Source: Pseudomonadota bacterium
Lineage (GTDB): Bacteria > Pseudomonadota > Gammaproteobacteria > Ga0077536
Assembly: GCA_016719885.1 (NCBI GenBank)
Contig: JADJYF010000001.1
Location: 186,001 to 250,000 of the forward strand
Reading direction: 5' to 3'
Length of the DNA: 64,000 nt
Part shown: one piece after another, positions 53,656 through 64,000 of the stretch
Layout: each line of letters starts with the position of its first letter
How positions within the stretch are numbered: position 1 is the first letter of the stretch
Program-made: the position numbers and the translations under genes
The notes under the pieces: model-generated
The model's database searches: none
The model's input: the letters and a program-made list of their open reading frames with translations, nothing else
Told to the model about the DNA's origin: nothing

Positions 53656-53735
53656 CGTAGGTGCGAATTCATTCGCACATTCAAAGGCGAGCCAGTGCGC
53701 CGTCACGGAATGTGCGAATGAATTCGCACCTACAG
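53656..53735. repeat. REP-like inverted pair, locus I
   Basis: Unit 53656-53681 (GTAG head, stem GTGCGAA, TTCA, TTCGCAC) and its exact inverse at 53709-53735, heads outward, 27 bases between. Between the convergent cupin and RND genes, where no other terminator is visible. Confidence 0.88.
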
Positions 53736-53748
53736 TCGCAATCTCCGC

Positions 53749-56238
53749 TCAGGCCGCGGCCTTGTCCGACATCTTGAACGGTTTCCACATCAACAACAGC
53801 TTCGGCATCAAGGTCAGCGCGGCCAGGATGGCGATACCGTTGGCGATGGTGGTCAGAAGACCGAACAGGATGCTGGGCGTGAAGTTCGACAGCATCAGGA
53901 TCGAGAAGCCCGCGCACACCACCAGCGTGGTGTAGAAACCGGCGCGCGCGATATTGCCATGGCAGTGGTACATGGTCGTGAGCCCATCGCCGAAATGATA
54001 GAACTCGAGGCGATAGCGGTACACGTAATGAATGCAGTCCTCGACCGCGATGCCCATGGTCAGCGCCGCGACCATGATGGTCATCATGTCGAGCGGGATG
54101 CCGGCCCAGCCCATGAAGCCCAGCACCGCGCCGGCCGCCACCATGTTCGGCACGATGCCGATGAAGGCCGCGCGGATGTTGCGGAACAGGAAACACAGCG
54201 TCAGGAACACGCCGAGCATGGCGCTGCCGATGGAGGCGATCTGCGAGCTGTACAGGCTCTGCAGCATGTTGTTGTAGAGCACCAACAGGCCGCTGACCTC
54301 GAACTGTTCGGGCTTGAGCTTGAGATCCGTTTGCAGACCTTGGTTGATTTTCTGCAGCAGCGCCTGGCGCCGCAGGTCGGGGGTTGAATCGAGGATGCGC
54401 AGCGAGATGCGCGCTTCGTCGGCATCGATGTTGATGTAGGGCGTCAAGAGCTCGTCGCGCAGGTTGGCCGGCAGGCGCTTGTAGATGACATTGAGCTCGA
54501 AGGGGTCGAACTCGCGGCCCTTGTTGAGATCCTCGGCGACGCGCACGATGGAGGCCAGCGACTGGACCGTACCCACGCCCGGGATGCCGGCCACGTAGTC
54601 GTGCACCTTCTTGATGCGCTCTATCTTGTCGGCGGTGAACCAGGTGTCGGATTTCTGTCCGGGCTCGTCACCGAACATCTCGGCATCGAGGTCAGTGCTG
54701 CCGGTGCCGGTCTTGACCTCGGTCGACGGAAATTTCAGCACCACTTCCAGCGGCGTGGTGCCGCCCAGGGTTTCATCGACGCGCTTCAAGCCCTGGTAGA
54801 TCTCGGTGTGCTTGCGGAAGTAGTTGATGAAGCTGTTCTCGACTTCGAGTTTCGAGACGCCGATGGCGCTCATCACCACGATCAGCACCGTCACCGTCAT
54901 CACACCGAAGCCGTGCTTGTCGGTGACGCGCGCCAGCAACACCGTGAAGCCCGACTGTCCGTCGTCATTCACGCGCGGCTCGCGGTTGGGCAACAGGATC
55001 ATGAGTGCGGGTATGAGGGTGAACACCACGAAATACACCAGCACCAGCGACAGGCTCATCATCGCGCCGAAATCGGCGATCGGACGGATGTCGGACGACA
55101 GCAGCGAGCCGAAGCCGATGATGGAAGTCAGCGAGGTGTACATGCAGGGGCTGGCCATGTCGCGGCACACCTGGCGCACGCGATTGCGATGCGTGAGTTC
55201 GGGCCGTTCGCGATACAGCTCGCGATAGCGCACGATGAGGTGGATGTTGATGGAAATGGCGAGGATCAGGGTCAGGGCCAGGAAGTTGGATGAAATGACC
55301 GTCAGCTTCCAGCCCACCAGGCCCAGCATGCCGAGGATGCCGACGGTGATGAAGGTGCAATTAAAGACCGGGATCAGCACCCAGCGTAATTCGCGGAAGA
55401 TGTAGCCGAGCATGCCGATGGCTAGCAGGAACGACGCCGTGCCGAATACCACGATGTCGTTGCGCACGTAGCCGATCATGTCATCGGCAATCATGGCCAC
55501 GCCGCCGAGGTGCAGTTCCGCAGCGTCGCCGTGGGTGCGCATGATCTCGCGCAGGCGCTCGACGGTGTCGTGGTTGCTGGCGTCGACCGCGTCCTTCTGC
55601 TTCTGGTAGCGCGGCTCGATGTCGGCCAGGCGCGCCAGTTCCTCAGCCGAGGCATGGCCCTGGGCACGGCGATACAGCAGCTCGCCGCGCTCGTATTGCA
55701 GGTCGGCGAAGTTGTCCGGCGGCGGCTTCAGCGTGATGCGGATGGCGGTGGTCTTGCCGTCGGCGCTGACCACCATGTTGCGATAGAGCGGGCTGTGGGT
55801 CAGCTCGTCCATGGCCTTGTCGACGTTCAGATCGGGCGCGTCGACGGTGCGGTAATTGGACACCACCTTCGACAGGCCGCCCACCACGTTCTTGACCAGC
55901 GGCACGTCGAGCACCGTGGTCACCGACTCGACCGTCGGCAGCGCTTTCAATTCGCTGCGCAGTGAGCGAATGAGGTCGAGGCTGGCCTTGGACAGCAGCG
56001 CGTCCTTGGGCGTGACGGTCATGAAGAGGAAATCGCGTGCTTTGTAGCGCTTGGCGAGATCGCGGAACTGTTTCAGATCCGGGTCGCTTTCCAGCAGCAG
56101 CGAATCGGCCGAGGCGTCGAGACGGAATTTCGGCACGCCGGTGGCAACCGCGCCGAGCAGGGTCAGCAACAGCAGCAAGGCCAGCAGCGGTCGCTCGATG
56201 ACCAGGCCCTCGTAGAAATTCTGGAACAGGCGCTTCAT
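53749..56238 (-). CDS. RND/MMPL-superfamily exporter, third member
   Basis: 829 residues. Same overall RND plan: helix 15-35, periplasmic domain to about 265, helices 270-420, helix 445-465, second periplasmic domain, helices 650-810. Key membrane segments include LALTLILAISINIHLIVRYRE and GIAVEDCIHYVYRYR. It is clearly more distant from the 45936/48626 pair than those are from each other and more like HpnN-type predicted exporters. Starts at ATG 56238, with a 12-base palindrome AATCAGCTGATT about 56 bases upstream. Confidence 0.9.
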   Translation of the reverse strand: MKRLFQNFYEGLVIERPLLALLLLLTLLGAVATGVPKFRLDASADSLLLESDPDLKQFRDLAKRYKARDFLFMTVTPKDALLSKASLDLIRSLRSELKALPTVESVTTVLDVPLVKNVVGGLSKVVSNYRTVDAPDLNVDKAMDELTHSPLYRNMVVSADGKTTAIRITLKPPPDNFADLQYERGELLYRRAQGHASAEELARLADIEPRYQKQKDAVDASNHDTVERLREIMRTHGDAAELHLGGVAMIADDMIGYVRNDIVVFGTASFLLAIGMLGYIFRELRWVLIPVFNCTFITVGILGMLGLVGWKLTVISSNFLALTLILAISINIHLIVRYRELYRERPELTHRNRVRQVCRDMASPCMYTSLTSIIGFGSLLSSDIRPIADFGAMMSLSLVLVYFVVFTLIPALMILLPNREPRVNDDGQSGFTVLLARVTDKHGFGVMTVTVLIVVMSAIGVSKLEVENSFINYFRKHTEIYQGLKRVDETLGGTTPLEVVLKFPSTEVKTGTGSTDLDAEMFGDEPGQKSDTWFTADKIERIKKVHDYVAGIPGVGTVQSLASIVRVAEDLNKGREFDPFELNVIYKRLPANLRDELLTPYINIDADEARISLRILDSTPDLRRQALLQKINQGLQTDLKLKPEQFEVSGLLVLYNNMLQSLYSSQIASIGSAMLGVFLTLCFLFRNIRAAFIGIVPNMVAAGAVLGFMGWAGIPLDMMTIMVAALTMGIAVEDCIHYVYRYRLEFYHFGDGLTTMYHCHGNIARAGFYTTLVVCAGFSILMLSNFTPSILFGLLTTIANGIAILAALTLMPKLLLMWKPFKMSDKAAA

Positions 56239-56293
56239 GGCCGGCGGGCGCGTGCGCGAAGGTCGAAGGTGGGCATCAAGGGTAGTCGACGGT

Positions 56294-56305
56294 AATCAGC
56301 TGATT
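56294..56305. promoter_or_regulatory. Palindrome upstream of the third RND gene
   Basis: AATCAGCTGATT is a perfect 12-base dyad, 56 bases upstream of the RND ATG on the minus strand, in a 231-base interval with no gene. The position suits a repressor site, but the regulator is unknown. The rest of the interval (56306-56469) is GC-rich with nothing recognised. Confidence 0.35.
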
Positions 56306-56469
56306 GATGGACGAAAGCGCCACGCGGCCGCGCACGGCGGCGCAATGATAGCACCGCCGTCCGCCGCTGCGGGGCGTCGGGCGGCGCTCGGCAAAGGTCG
56401 CCCTGGGGCGCCCGCGGGCGGCAGCGCGGAGGGGTGGCACGGACGTGTCGCGCCCTGGCCGGCAGGCGG

Positions 56470-57318
56470 TCAGGATGTCGTTTGCATGGCGCGTTTCAAC
56501 AGCGCGTCCAGCCCCGGATACTCGCGGCGTCGCAGCACCGTGCGCACCGCGCAGTCGCTGAGTTTCTCGTTGCGCGCGAGGCAACGCTGTGCCGCGGCGC
56601 TGTCGGTCACGCGCGTGCCGGCCACGATGTCGATGCCGCGCGCGAATACCGCGTCGGGAAAAAAGCCGACGGTCGGGCCGACCAGGGCCACCTCGTCGGC
56701 GCCGGCGCAATATTCGAGCATGCCGTCGAAGCTGTCGTTGAGCAGGGTCGCGCCGGTGCAGATGATCTTGTTGCAGCCTTCCAGTACGCGCGGGTCGAGC
56801 GAGATCTCGAAGTTGTCCGCCACCATCACCATGTGCGCCTTGCGTTCGACGATGCGGGTCGGAATGCCGAGTTCGCGCGCGCGCCGCGCCAGCGGCGGGA
56901 AGTTGCCGATCATGCCGAGCCGGTCGCCGGCTTCGAACGCGAGGCCGCCGAAGGAGTCGGTGGCGAGCGACGGTGAGAAGGCGGCGCGCCGGTACACGAA
57001 CTCGGTGATGGCGTTGATGGCGGCGATGCCGACCGAGCGGCTGCCGTCGTCGTCGCCGAGCACGTGGCGCGCGAGTTCCAGCGCCGGCCGACCCACCAGG
57101 CTGTCGACCAGGAAGCGCGCCGGCATGTCGGCCTGGCTGTCTCCCAACCAGGCGTAGTAGAGGCCGGCGCAGCCGTCGGCCAGCGCCAGCAGGCCGAATT
57201 CGGCGTCCTTGTCCGGCGCCGGATGCGGATCGGTGATGAGGGCGCTGGCGACCGGCGGCACGGGCAGCGCGGCGGCGGCGCGCGTGGCGAGGTCATAAAG
57301 TTCGGTGCGGATGTTCAT
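56470..57318 (-). CDS. DUF364-domain protein (Rossmann-like, metal-chelatase-like)
   Basis: 282 residues. Matches the DUF364 family annotated as putative heavy-metal chelation: AINAITEFVYR in the N-terminal half, GMIGNFPPLARRARELGI, and CTGATLLNDSFDGMLEYC, where the family keeps a conserved TGxTLxN segment. These proteins are assumed to bind a cofactor or metal chelate; no enzyme activity is settled. Start ATG 57318 (MNIRTELYDL) rather than 57375. Divergent from the PQQ dehydrogenase gene, which makes a shared regulator possible. Confidence 0.8.
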   Translation of the reverse strand: MNIRTELYDLATRAAAALPVPPVASALITDPHPAPDKDAEFGLLALADGCAGLYYAWLGDSQADMPARFLVDSLVGRPALELARHVLGDDDGSRSVGIAAINAITEFVYRRAAFSPSLATDSFGGLAFEAGDRLGMIGNFPPLARRARELGIPTRIVERKAHMVMVADNFEISLDPRVLEGCNKIICTGATLLNDSFDGMLEYCAGADEVALVGPTVGFFPDAVFARGIDIVAGTRVTDSAAAQRCLARNEKLSDCAVRTVLRRREYPGLDALLKRAMQTTS

Positions 57319-57374
57319 GGGCGGTGGTCGGGTCGTGCCTATCGAAAGTGTGATGGCTGCGCTTTGTCGCGGCA

Positions 57375-57387
57375 CCCTATATTAGGG
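57375..57387. promoter_or_regulatory. Short dyad in the DUF364/PQQ-dehydrogenase divergent region
   Basis: CCCTATATTAGGG: 5-base arms around a 3-base centre. It lies 57 bases from the DUF364 start and 86 bases from the dehydrogenase start. The AT-rich centre in very GC-rich DNA also suits a -10 box. Weak evidence. Confidence 0.3.
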
Positions 57388-57472
57388 CCGCGTTGCGTCG
57401 CTGCAATCGCTGCCCGGCGCGCGCTCGAAATCGAACAATAGTCGTCAAGACAGCTTTAAGGGGAGATGTGCA

Positions 57473-59551
57473 ATGGCCTGGACTCACCGGGTATGGAGCG
57501 CCGTCGTGCTGGCCGCCGCGCTGAATGCGCAGGCCGGCGAGAGCGTGGTGGATGACAAGCTGCTGAGCGTGGATGGTGATGGCAGCAACTGGCCCGCCTA
57601 TGGGCGCAATTTTTCCGAACAGCGCTACAGCCCGCTCGATCAGGTCAACAGCGACACGGTCAAGCGCCTCGGCGTGGAGTGGACACTGGATCTGCCCAAC
57701 GACCGCTCATTGATTGCGACGCCGCTGGTGGTCGACGGCGTACTGTATTTCACCGGCTCGTTCAGCGTCGCGCGCGCGGTCGATGCCAGGACCGGCAAGC
57801 TGTTGTGGGAGTACGATCCGAAGTCCATCGAGCATGCCGGCGATCGGCTGCGCATCATGTGGGATTCCAATCGCGGCCCGGCCTTCTACAAGGGCAAGCT
57901 CATCATCTCCACCATCGACGGCCGCCTGGTGGCGCTCGACGCCAAGACCGGCAAGATGCTGTGGGAGACCATGACCATCGATCCGCGTCGCGCTTACTAC
58001 ATCACCGGCGCGCCCAAGGTCTTCAAGGACAAGGTCATCATCGGCAACGGCGGTACCGAGCACGGCGCGGCGCGCGGTTACGTCACCGCCTACGACGTCG
58101 AAACCGGCAAGCAGGCCTGGCGTTTCTGGATCGTGCCGGGTAATCCCGCCGACGGCTTCGAGAACAAGGCCATGGAAATGGCGGCCAAGACCTGGACCGG
58201 CGAATGGTGGAAGCATGGCGGCGGCGGCAACACCTGGAACGGCATCACTTACGACCCGGATTTCAACACCGTCTACCTCGGCACCGGTAACGGCTCGCCG
58301 TGGAACCAGAAAATCCGCAGCCCCGGCGGTGGCGACAACCTGTTCCTGTGTTCGATCGTTGCGCTCGATGCCGACACCGGCGAGTACAAGTGGCATTACC
58401 AGACCAATCCCGGCGAAACCTGGGATTACAACTCCAACATGGACATCACGCTGGCCGATCTGAAATACGGCGGACAGACCGTCAAGGCGCTGATGCACGC
58501 GCCGAAGAACGGCTTCTTCTACGTCATCAATCGCGCCAACGGTGAGCTGCTGTCGGCCGAGAAGATCGGCAAGGTGACCTGGGCCGAACGCATCGATCTG
58601 AAGACCGGCCGGCCGGTGGAAGTGAAGGGCGCGCGCTACGAGGACGGCGAAGAGAAGGTATGGCCGAGCCCGTTCGGCGCGCACAGCTGGCACGCGATGT
58701 CCTACAACCCCAACACCGGCCTGGTCTACATTCCCACCATCGAGATGCCGGGCGTGTTCAACGACAAGAGCATCGATCTCAAGAACTGGCAGTCGCCGCA
58801 TTTTGCCGCCTCGACCGGCGTCAAGTTCGGCGACGAGGACGCACCGGGCGATTACGGCACCGCCTTCCTGCAGGCCTGGGACCCGATCAAGCAGAAGCAG
58901 GTGTGGAAGCAGCCCTCGCCGCCGCAGTGGAACGCCGGCACCATGACCACCAAGGGCAACCTGGTGTTCGAAGGCTTCGCCGATGGCAGCTTCAACGCCT
59001 TTAATGCCACCACCGGCGAAAAGCTGTGGTCGGTGAATGTCGGCGTGGGCGTGTCGGCGCCGCCGGTGACCTATGCCATCGACGGCAAGCAGTACGTGTC
59101 GCTGCTGGCCGGTTGGGGCGGCGCCGGCCTCATCTCTGGCACCCTGGCGGCCCAGCATGGCTGGAAGTACAAGGTCCATCCGCGGCGGCTGCTGACCTTC
59201 GCGCTCGACGGCAAGCTGGCGATGCCGAGCTCGCCGCCGCCGGTCAATGCCAAGCCCATGGACGTGCCGGACTTCAAAGTGGACGCGGCGCTCGCGGAGG
59301 CGGGCAAGGAACTCTATTCGCACTCCTGCTTCCTGTGTCACGGCGGCGGCGCGGTGTCCGGCGGCTATGCGCCGGATCTGCGCGAGTCGCCGATCGCGGC
59401 CTCGCGCGAGGCCTTCAAGCAGGTGGTGGTGGACGGCGTGCGCGTGCCGCAGGGCATGCCGAAGTTCGCCGATTTCGGCGACAAGGAAATCGACAGCCTC
59501 ATGCACTACGTGCGCGCCATGGCACGCAAGGCGGTCACCGCCAGTCAATGA
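57473..59551 (+). CDS. PQQ-dependent quinohemoprotein alcohol dehydrogenase
   Basis: 692 residues with a Sec signal peptide (about 1-22). Eight-bladed propeller with repeated W-docking motifs (such as ALDAKTGKMLWE), catalytic-Asp segment GETWDYNSN, and a C-terminal cytochrome c domain with CFLCH at 619-623 and QGMPKF as likely distal Met. This is the type II (soluble periplasmic) layout, passing electrons to cytochrome c. WDYN lacks the second Asp of lanthanide XoxF-type enzymes, so calcium is expected. The vicinal Cys-Cys pair usual near residue 105-125 is replaced (IMWDSNRG). AGGGGAG precedes ATG 57473. Confidence 0.92.
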   Translation: MAWTHRVWSAVVLAAALNAQAGESVVDDKLLSVDGDGSNWPAYGRNFSEQRYSPLDQVNSDTVKRLGVEWTLDLPNDRSLIATPLVVDGVLYFTGSFSVARAVDARTGKLLWEYDPKSIEHAGDRLRIMWDSNRGPAFYKGKLIISTIDGRLVALDAKTGKMLWETMTIDPRRAYYITGAPKVFKDKVIIGNGGTEHGAARGYVTAYDVETGKQAWRFWIVPGNPADGFENKAMEMAAKTWTGEWWKHGGGGNTWNGITYDPDFNTVYLGTGNGSPWNQKIRSPGGGDNLFLCSIVALDADTGEYKWHYQTNPGETWDYNSNMDITLADLKYGGQTVKALMHAPKNGFFYVINRANGELLSAEKIGKVTWAERIDLKTGRPVEVKGARYEDGEEKVWPSPFGAHSWHAMSYNPNTGLVYIPTIEMPGVFNDKSIDLKNWQSPHFAASTGVKFGDEDAPGDYGTAFLQAWDPIKQKQVWKQPSPPQWNAGTMTTKGNLVFEGFADGSFNAFNATTGEKLWSVNVGVGVSAPPVTYAIDGKQYVSLLAGWGGAGLISGTLAAQHGWKYKVHPRRLLTFALDGKLAMPSSPPPVNAKPMDVPDFKVDAALAEAGKELYSHSCFLCHGGGAVSGGYAPDLRESPIAASREAFKQVVVDGVRVPQGMPKFADFGDKEIDSLMHYVRAMARKAVTASQ

Positions 59552-59675
59552 GCGTGACAGGTCGGGCGTGTCGGCCCCGCTCGACACGCCACCGGCCCTG
59601 CCTCCGGGGTGACACGGCCGTGAAACCCATTATCATTGGCGCCGCGCGCGCCAAGCTCTCGGTGCCCGCCGTTCC

Positions 59676-59753
59676 AATGTGCGAATGAATTCGCACCTAC
59701 AGTAGAAGGCGGCTGGGGCGCCCATCGTGTAGGTGCGAATTCATTCGCACATT
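59676..59753. repeat. REP-like inverted pair, locus J
   Basis: Unit 59676-59702 (ends CGCACCTACAG) and unit 59728-59753 (begins TGTAGGTGCGAA), heads inward, 25 bases between. Both have perfect GTGCGAA stems. In the 241-base interval between the PQQ dehydrogenase and ettA, just upstream of ettA; I see nothing else in 59552-59675. Confidence 0.88.
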
Positions 59754-59792
59754 CAATGCCCCTTCGAACTCTCACAGGAACAGCACACGCCC

Positions 59793-61475
<1,683 letters not shown>

Positions 61476-61480
<5 letters not shown>

Positions 61481-61569
61481 GTGCGACTTCAGTCGCAAAA
61501 GCACACTTGGGTCAGACCTGGAAACGCCGGACTTCGGCCTTCATGTGCGCCGGCTTCAGTCGGACCTAC
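61476..61569. repeat. REP-like degenerate array, locus K
   Basis: Unit 61476-61496 (TGTAG head, stem GTGCGAC, TTCA, GTCGCA) begins inside the ettA stop. A worn TGTGG-type piece (61508-61522, TGGGTCAGACC) and an inverted unit (61545-61569, ending CGGACCTAC) follow, with several stem mismatches. Between convergent ettA and permease genes. Confidence 0.7.
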
Positions 61570-61591
61570 GGCGGGCCGCGCGGTGGCGCGT

Positions 61592-63148
61592 CTACGCATC
61601 CTTGCCGCCCGGCGTGTGCACGCCGGGCAGCGGCGGCACCGGCTGCGGCGGCGTTTCGGCATCATCCTCGTGCACGTCGATGATGCCGCGGCCGGCGAAG
61701 CTGTGGCTGCGGCTGTAGAAGAAATACACGAACAATCCCACCACGCCCCACGCCACGAACATCATCTGGGTGTCGTAACCGAGAGAGAAGAACAGGTACA
61801 CGCAGCCGACGATGGCGAGCGGCGCGGTTACCTTGATGGCGGGTGTGCGGAACGGGCGATGACGATGCGGGTCGGTGCGGCGCAGGACCAGCACCGCGAT
61901 CGACACGGCGGCGAACGCGAACAAGGTGCCGCTGTTGGACACGTCGGCCAGCTTGCCGACCGGAAAGAAGCCGGCGAACAGCGCGACGAACACGCCGGTC
62001 AGCACCGTGATGACGTGCGGCGTGTGGTAGCGCGGGTGCACGGCCGAGAACATCTGCGGCAACAGGCCGTCGCGGCTCATGACGAAGAAAATGCGGGTCT
62101 GGCCGAACATCATCATGAGGATCACCGAGGGCAGGGCAAGGCCGGCGGCGAGGCCGATGAGATTGCCGACCTGCGGCCAGCCGATGCTGCGCAAGGTCCA
62201 GGCCAGCGCTTCCTTGGAACACACCACCGCGTTGTCGCCGAGCGCCGCGCACTGGTGCGCGAGGGCGATGCTGCCCGGTGACAGCACTTCGCCCTCGGGG
62301 CCGGCCACCGGCTGCGCGCCGACGCTGCCGATCACGCCCACCGCCACCAGCAGGTAGAACACCGTGCAGATGGCCAGCGAGCCGATGAGCCCGATGGGCA
62401 TGTTGCGCTGAGGGTGCTCGGTTTCCTCGGCCGCGGTCGATACCGCGTCGAAGCCGACGTAGGCGAAGAAGATCGAGGCCGCCGCCGCCGAGATGCCGCC
62501 GAAGCCGAGCGGCGCGAACGGCGTGAAATGATCCATGTGCACGACTGGGATGGCGAGCGCGATGAACACCGCGAGCGCGGTGACCTTGACGCCCACCAGC
62601 ACCGCGTTGACCGCCGCGCTTTCGCGCGTGCCTATGACCAGCAGCCAGGTGACGAGGCCGGCGATGCCCATGGCCGGCAGGTTGATCAGGCCGCCATCGT
62701 AGGGACCGCGCACCAGCGCCTGTGGAATGTCGATATGCAAGGCATTCTGCACGAGGCCGACCACATAGCCTGACCAGCCCACCGACACCGCGCCGGCCGC
62801 CACCGCGTATTCGAGGATCAGCGCCCAGCCCACCATCCAGGCGATGAGCTCGCCCATTACCGCGTAGCTGTAGGTGTAGGCTGAGCCCGACACCGGCACC
62901 ATGGCCGCCATCTCGGCGTAGCACAGGGCCGCCACCGCGCACACCACGCCGGCGATGACGAAGCTCGCCATCATGCCGGGGCCGGCCTTCTGCGCGGCCT
63001 CGGCGGTCAACACGAAGATGCCCGTGCCGATCACCGCGCCGATACCGAGCATGGTCAATTGAAAGGCGCCGAGTGAGCGATGCAGGGCTTTCCTTTCCGC
63101 CGTCGCGAGGATGGCGTCGAGGGATTTCACGCGGCCGAAGATCATCAC
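61592..63148 (-). CDS. APC-family amino-acid permease
   Basis: 518 residues, about 12-14 helices. The first helix holds the APC unwound substrate motif GIGAVIGTGIF, and FAYVGFDAVSTAAEET lies mid-protein. Resembles the cationic amino-acid transporter subgroup (YfnA/CAT type). ATG 63148 with a second ATG next to it. Inner-membrane importer; exact amino acid unknown. A long hydrophilic Pro-rich C-terminal tail follows the last helix. Confidence 0.9.
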   Translation of the reverse strand: MMIFGRVKSLDAILATAERKALHRSLGAFQLTMLGIGAVIGTGIFVLTAEAAQKAGPGMMASFVIAGVVCAVAALCYAEMAAMVPVSGSAYTYSYAVMGELIAWMVGWALILEYAVAAGAVSVGWSGYVVGLVQNALHIDIPQALVRGPYDGGLINLPAMGIAGLVTWLLVIGTRESAAVNAVLVGVKVTALAVFIALAIPVVHMDHFTPFAPLGFGGISAAAASIFFAYVGFDAVSTAAEETEHPQRNMPIGLIGSLAICTVFYLLVAVGVIGSVGAQPVAGPEGEVLSPGSIALAHQCAALGDNAVVCSKEALAWTLRSIGWPQVGNLIGLAAGLALPSVILMMMFGQTRIFFVMSRDGLLPQMFSAVHPRYHTPHVITVLTGVFVALFAGFFPVGKLADVSNSGTLFAFAAVSIAVLVLRRTDPHRHRPFRTPAIKVTAPLAIVGCVYLFFSLGYDTQMMFVAWGVVGLFVYFFYSRSHSFAGRGIIDVHEDDAETPPQPVPPLPGVHTPGGKDA

Positions 63149-63255
63149 TGCTGCCTTCCGGTGTTGGGGCGCGGCATGGCCGCACGGGTTGTGGGATTAA
63201 CCGTCAGCCTATCGGCTAAATCAAAAGGCGCAAGGGGCGCGGGCCGCGCCCGCCG

Positions 63256-64000
63256 TCAATGCAGCATCAGCGCGAGATAGCCAACGTAGAGCAGCGCGCT
63301 GACCGCCACGTGCCACACGCGAATGGTGCCGCGATGCGCGTGCACCGCCAGCCACAGTCCGGCCACCAGCGTGGTGAGGACGCCGCCCATGATCTCGGCA
63401 TTGGGACGCCACGGTGTGATGGTGAGGCCCAGGGCCGGCAGCAGGCTGCCTTGAAAGACCATCGCGCCGGTGATGTTGCCGAACGCGAGGGTGTCCTTGC
63501 CGCGCCGGATCCACAGGATGCTGTTGACCTTCTCCGGCAGCTCGGTGGCGACCGGCACCAGCAGCAGCGACAGCATCAGTGGCGACACGCCGAGCAGGGT
63601 CGATGCGTGCTGGATGCCGTGCACGAAACCCTTGGCCCCGAACACCAGCAGCGCGAGGCCGAGCACGGCCTGCACGGCCGCCAGTGCGATGTGGTCCGGC
63701 AGGCCGAGGCGCGCCAGGAATAACTGCGAATGGGCCACCGTGCCGTGACCGTCCTCGACCAGTTGCGCGGAGGCGCGCAGGGTCAGCAGGACGTAGATGA
63801 AATAGATGCCGACCAGCAGTACCGCGGCGCCGACGCGCCATAGCGCGGCATCGGCCGGCAGGTAGAGGCTGGCGCTGGCGATGGCGAAGGCCAGCAGGAA
63901 GAACCATACGTCGCGTTTCAGGCCGACGCGCTCCGGCCGCAGCGCGCCCGACCAGCCGCGCCTGGACAGCACCGACAAGGCCATCAACGCCAGGCTCAGG
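63256..64000 (-). CDS. CaCA-family sodium/calcium exchanger, N-terminus cut by window edge
   Basis: At least 248 residues remain. ATELPEKVNS and FGNITGAMVFQGSL form the second alpha-repeat (cation-binding acidic and Asn residues) of Ca2+/cation antiporters. About seven helices are visible. The frame stays open to base 64000, and the apparent starts at 63984-63987 are internal, in a helix, so the first alpha-repeat lies beyond the window. The exchanged cation cannot be told. Confidence 0.8.
   Translation of the reverse strand, partial: LSLALMALSVLSRRGWSGALRPERVGLKRDVWFFLLAFAIASASLYLPADAALWRVGAAVLLVGIYFIYVLLTLRASAQLVEDGHGTVAHSQLFLARLGLPDHIALAAVQAVLGLALLVFGAKGFVHGIQHASTLLGVSPLMLSLLLVPVATELPEKVNSILWIRRGKDTLAFGNITGAMVFQGSLLPALGLTITPWRPNAEIMGGVLTTLVAGLWLAVHAHRGTIRVWHVAVSALLYVGYLALMLH

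Overview
The window is GC-rich, densely coded chromosomal DNA with no rRNA, tRNA, phage, integrase, transposase or CRISPR array that I could recognise. The gene set (osmoregulated periplasmic glucan genes opgG-opgH, SrkA/YihE kinase, SelO, SurE, EttA, a Do-type HtrA protease, a TpsB outer-membrane transporter) points to a gammaproteobacterium. The many luciferase-like flavin/F420-type oxidoreductases, a SCP-x-like thiolase, acyl-CoA synthetase, MaoC hydratases, SDRs, a cytochrome P450 and three RND/MMPL exporters suggest an environmental strain that catabolises or exports lipids or other hydrophobic compounds. The lineage is an inference; no marker gene fixes it.

Layout. 1-3976 (minus): thiolase, imine-reductase-like dehydrogenase and a large PAS/GAF sensor kinase cut by the left edge. 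4134-8971 (plus): a frameshifted SDR, an LLM oxidoreductase, SrkA, a TpsB transporter and an EVE-domain protein. 9096-13607: acyl-CoA synthetase, two LLM oxidoreductases and a conserved unknown protein. 13820-17147: cysteine synthase and type III glutamine synthetase. 17277-21050: HtrA divergent from an OmpR/histidine-kinase pair. 21208-25254: opgGH. 25502-30307: rhomboid protease, glycosyltransferase-like membrane protein, a second dehydrogenase, DUF2461, cytochrome b561-like protein. 30444-36497: a membrane-anchored LuxR-type regulator, then a minus-strand operon P450 - DsbA-like - MEKHLA - class II amidotransferase - SurE, then a hydrolase and a GlcG-type protein. 36737-45847: an unknown protein, LLM enzyme, esterase, OsmC, SDR, a paired MaoC unit, a membrane protein, VOC protein, phosphodiesterase and SelO. 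45936-56238: tandem RND exporters, an Fe-S-type Rrf2 regulator with its FAD oxidoreductase, a cupin and a third RND exporter. 56470-64000: DUF364 protein, a PQQ quinohemoprotein dehydrogenase, a frameshifted EttA, an APC permease and a cut CaCA-type exchanger.

The most striking non-coding signal is a family of REP-like palindromes at 11 intergenic loci. Each unit carries a GTAG or GTGG head followed by a 7-bp hairpin stem with an almost invariant TTCA loop. The stem sequence varies but both arms change together. Units usually sit in inverted pairs, six of the 11 loci lie between convergent genes, and in three genes the TAG of the head is the stop codon. Two genes (SDR at 4134 and ettA at 59793) carry single-base losses in short G runs, which look like sequence errors as much as real mutations. 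Two strong dyads lie at regulator genes: a 12+12 bp inverted repeat abutting the Rrf2 start, and a 16-bp palindrome between the LuxR-type gene and the cytochrome b561-like gene.
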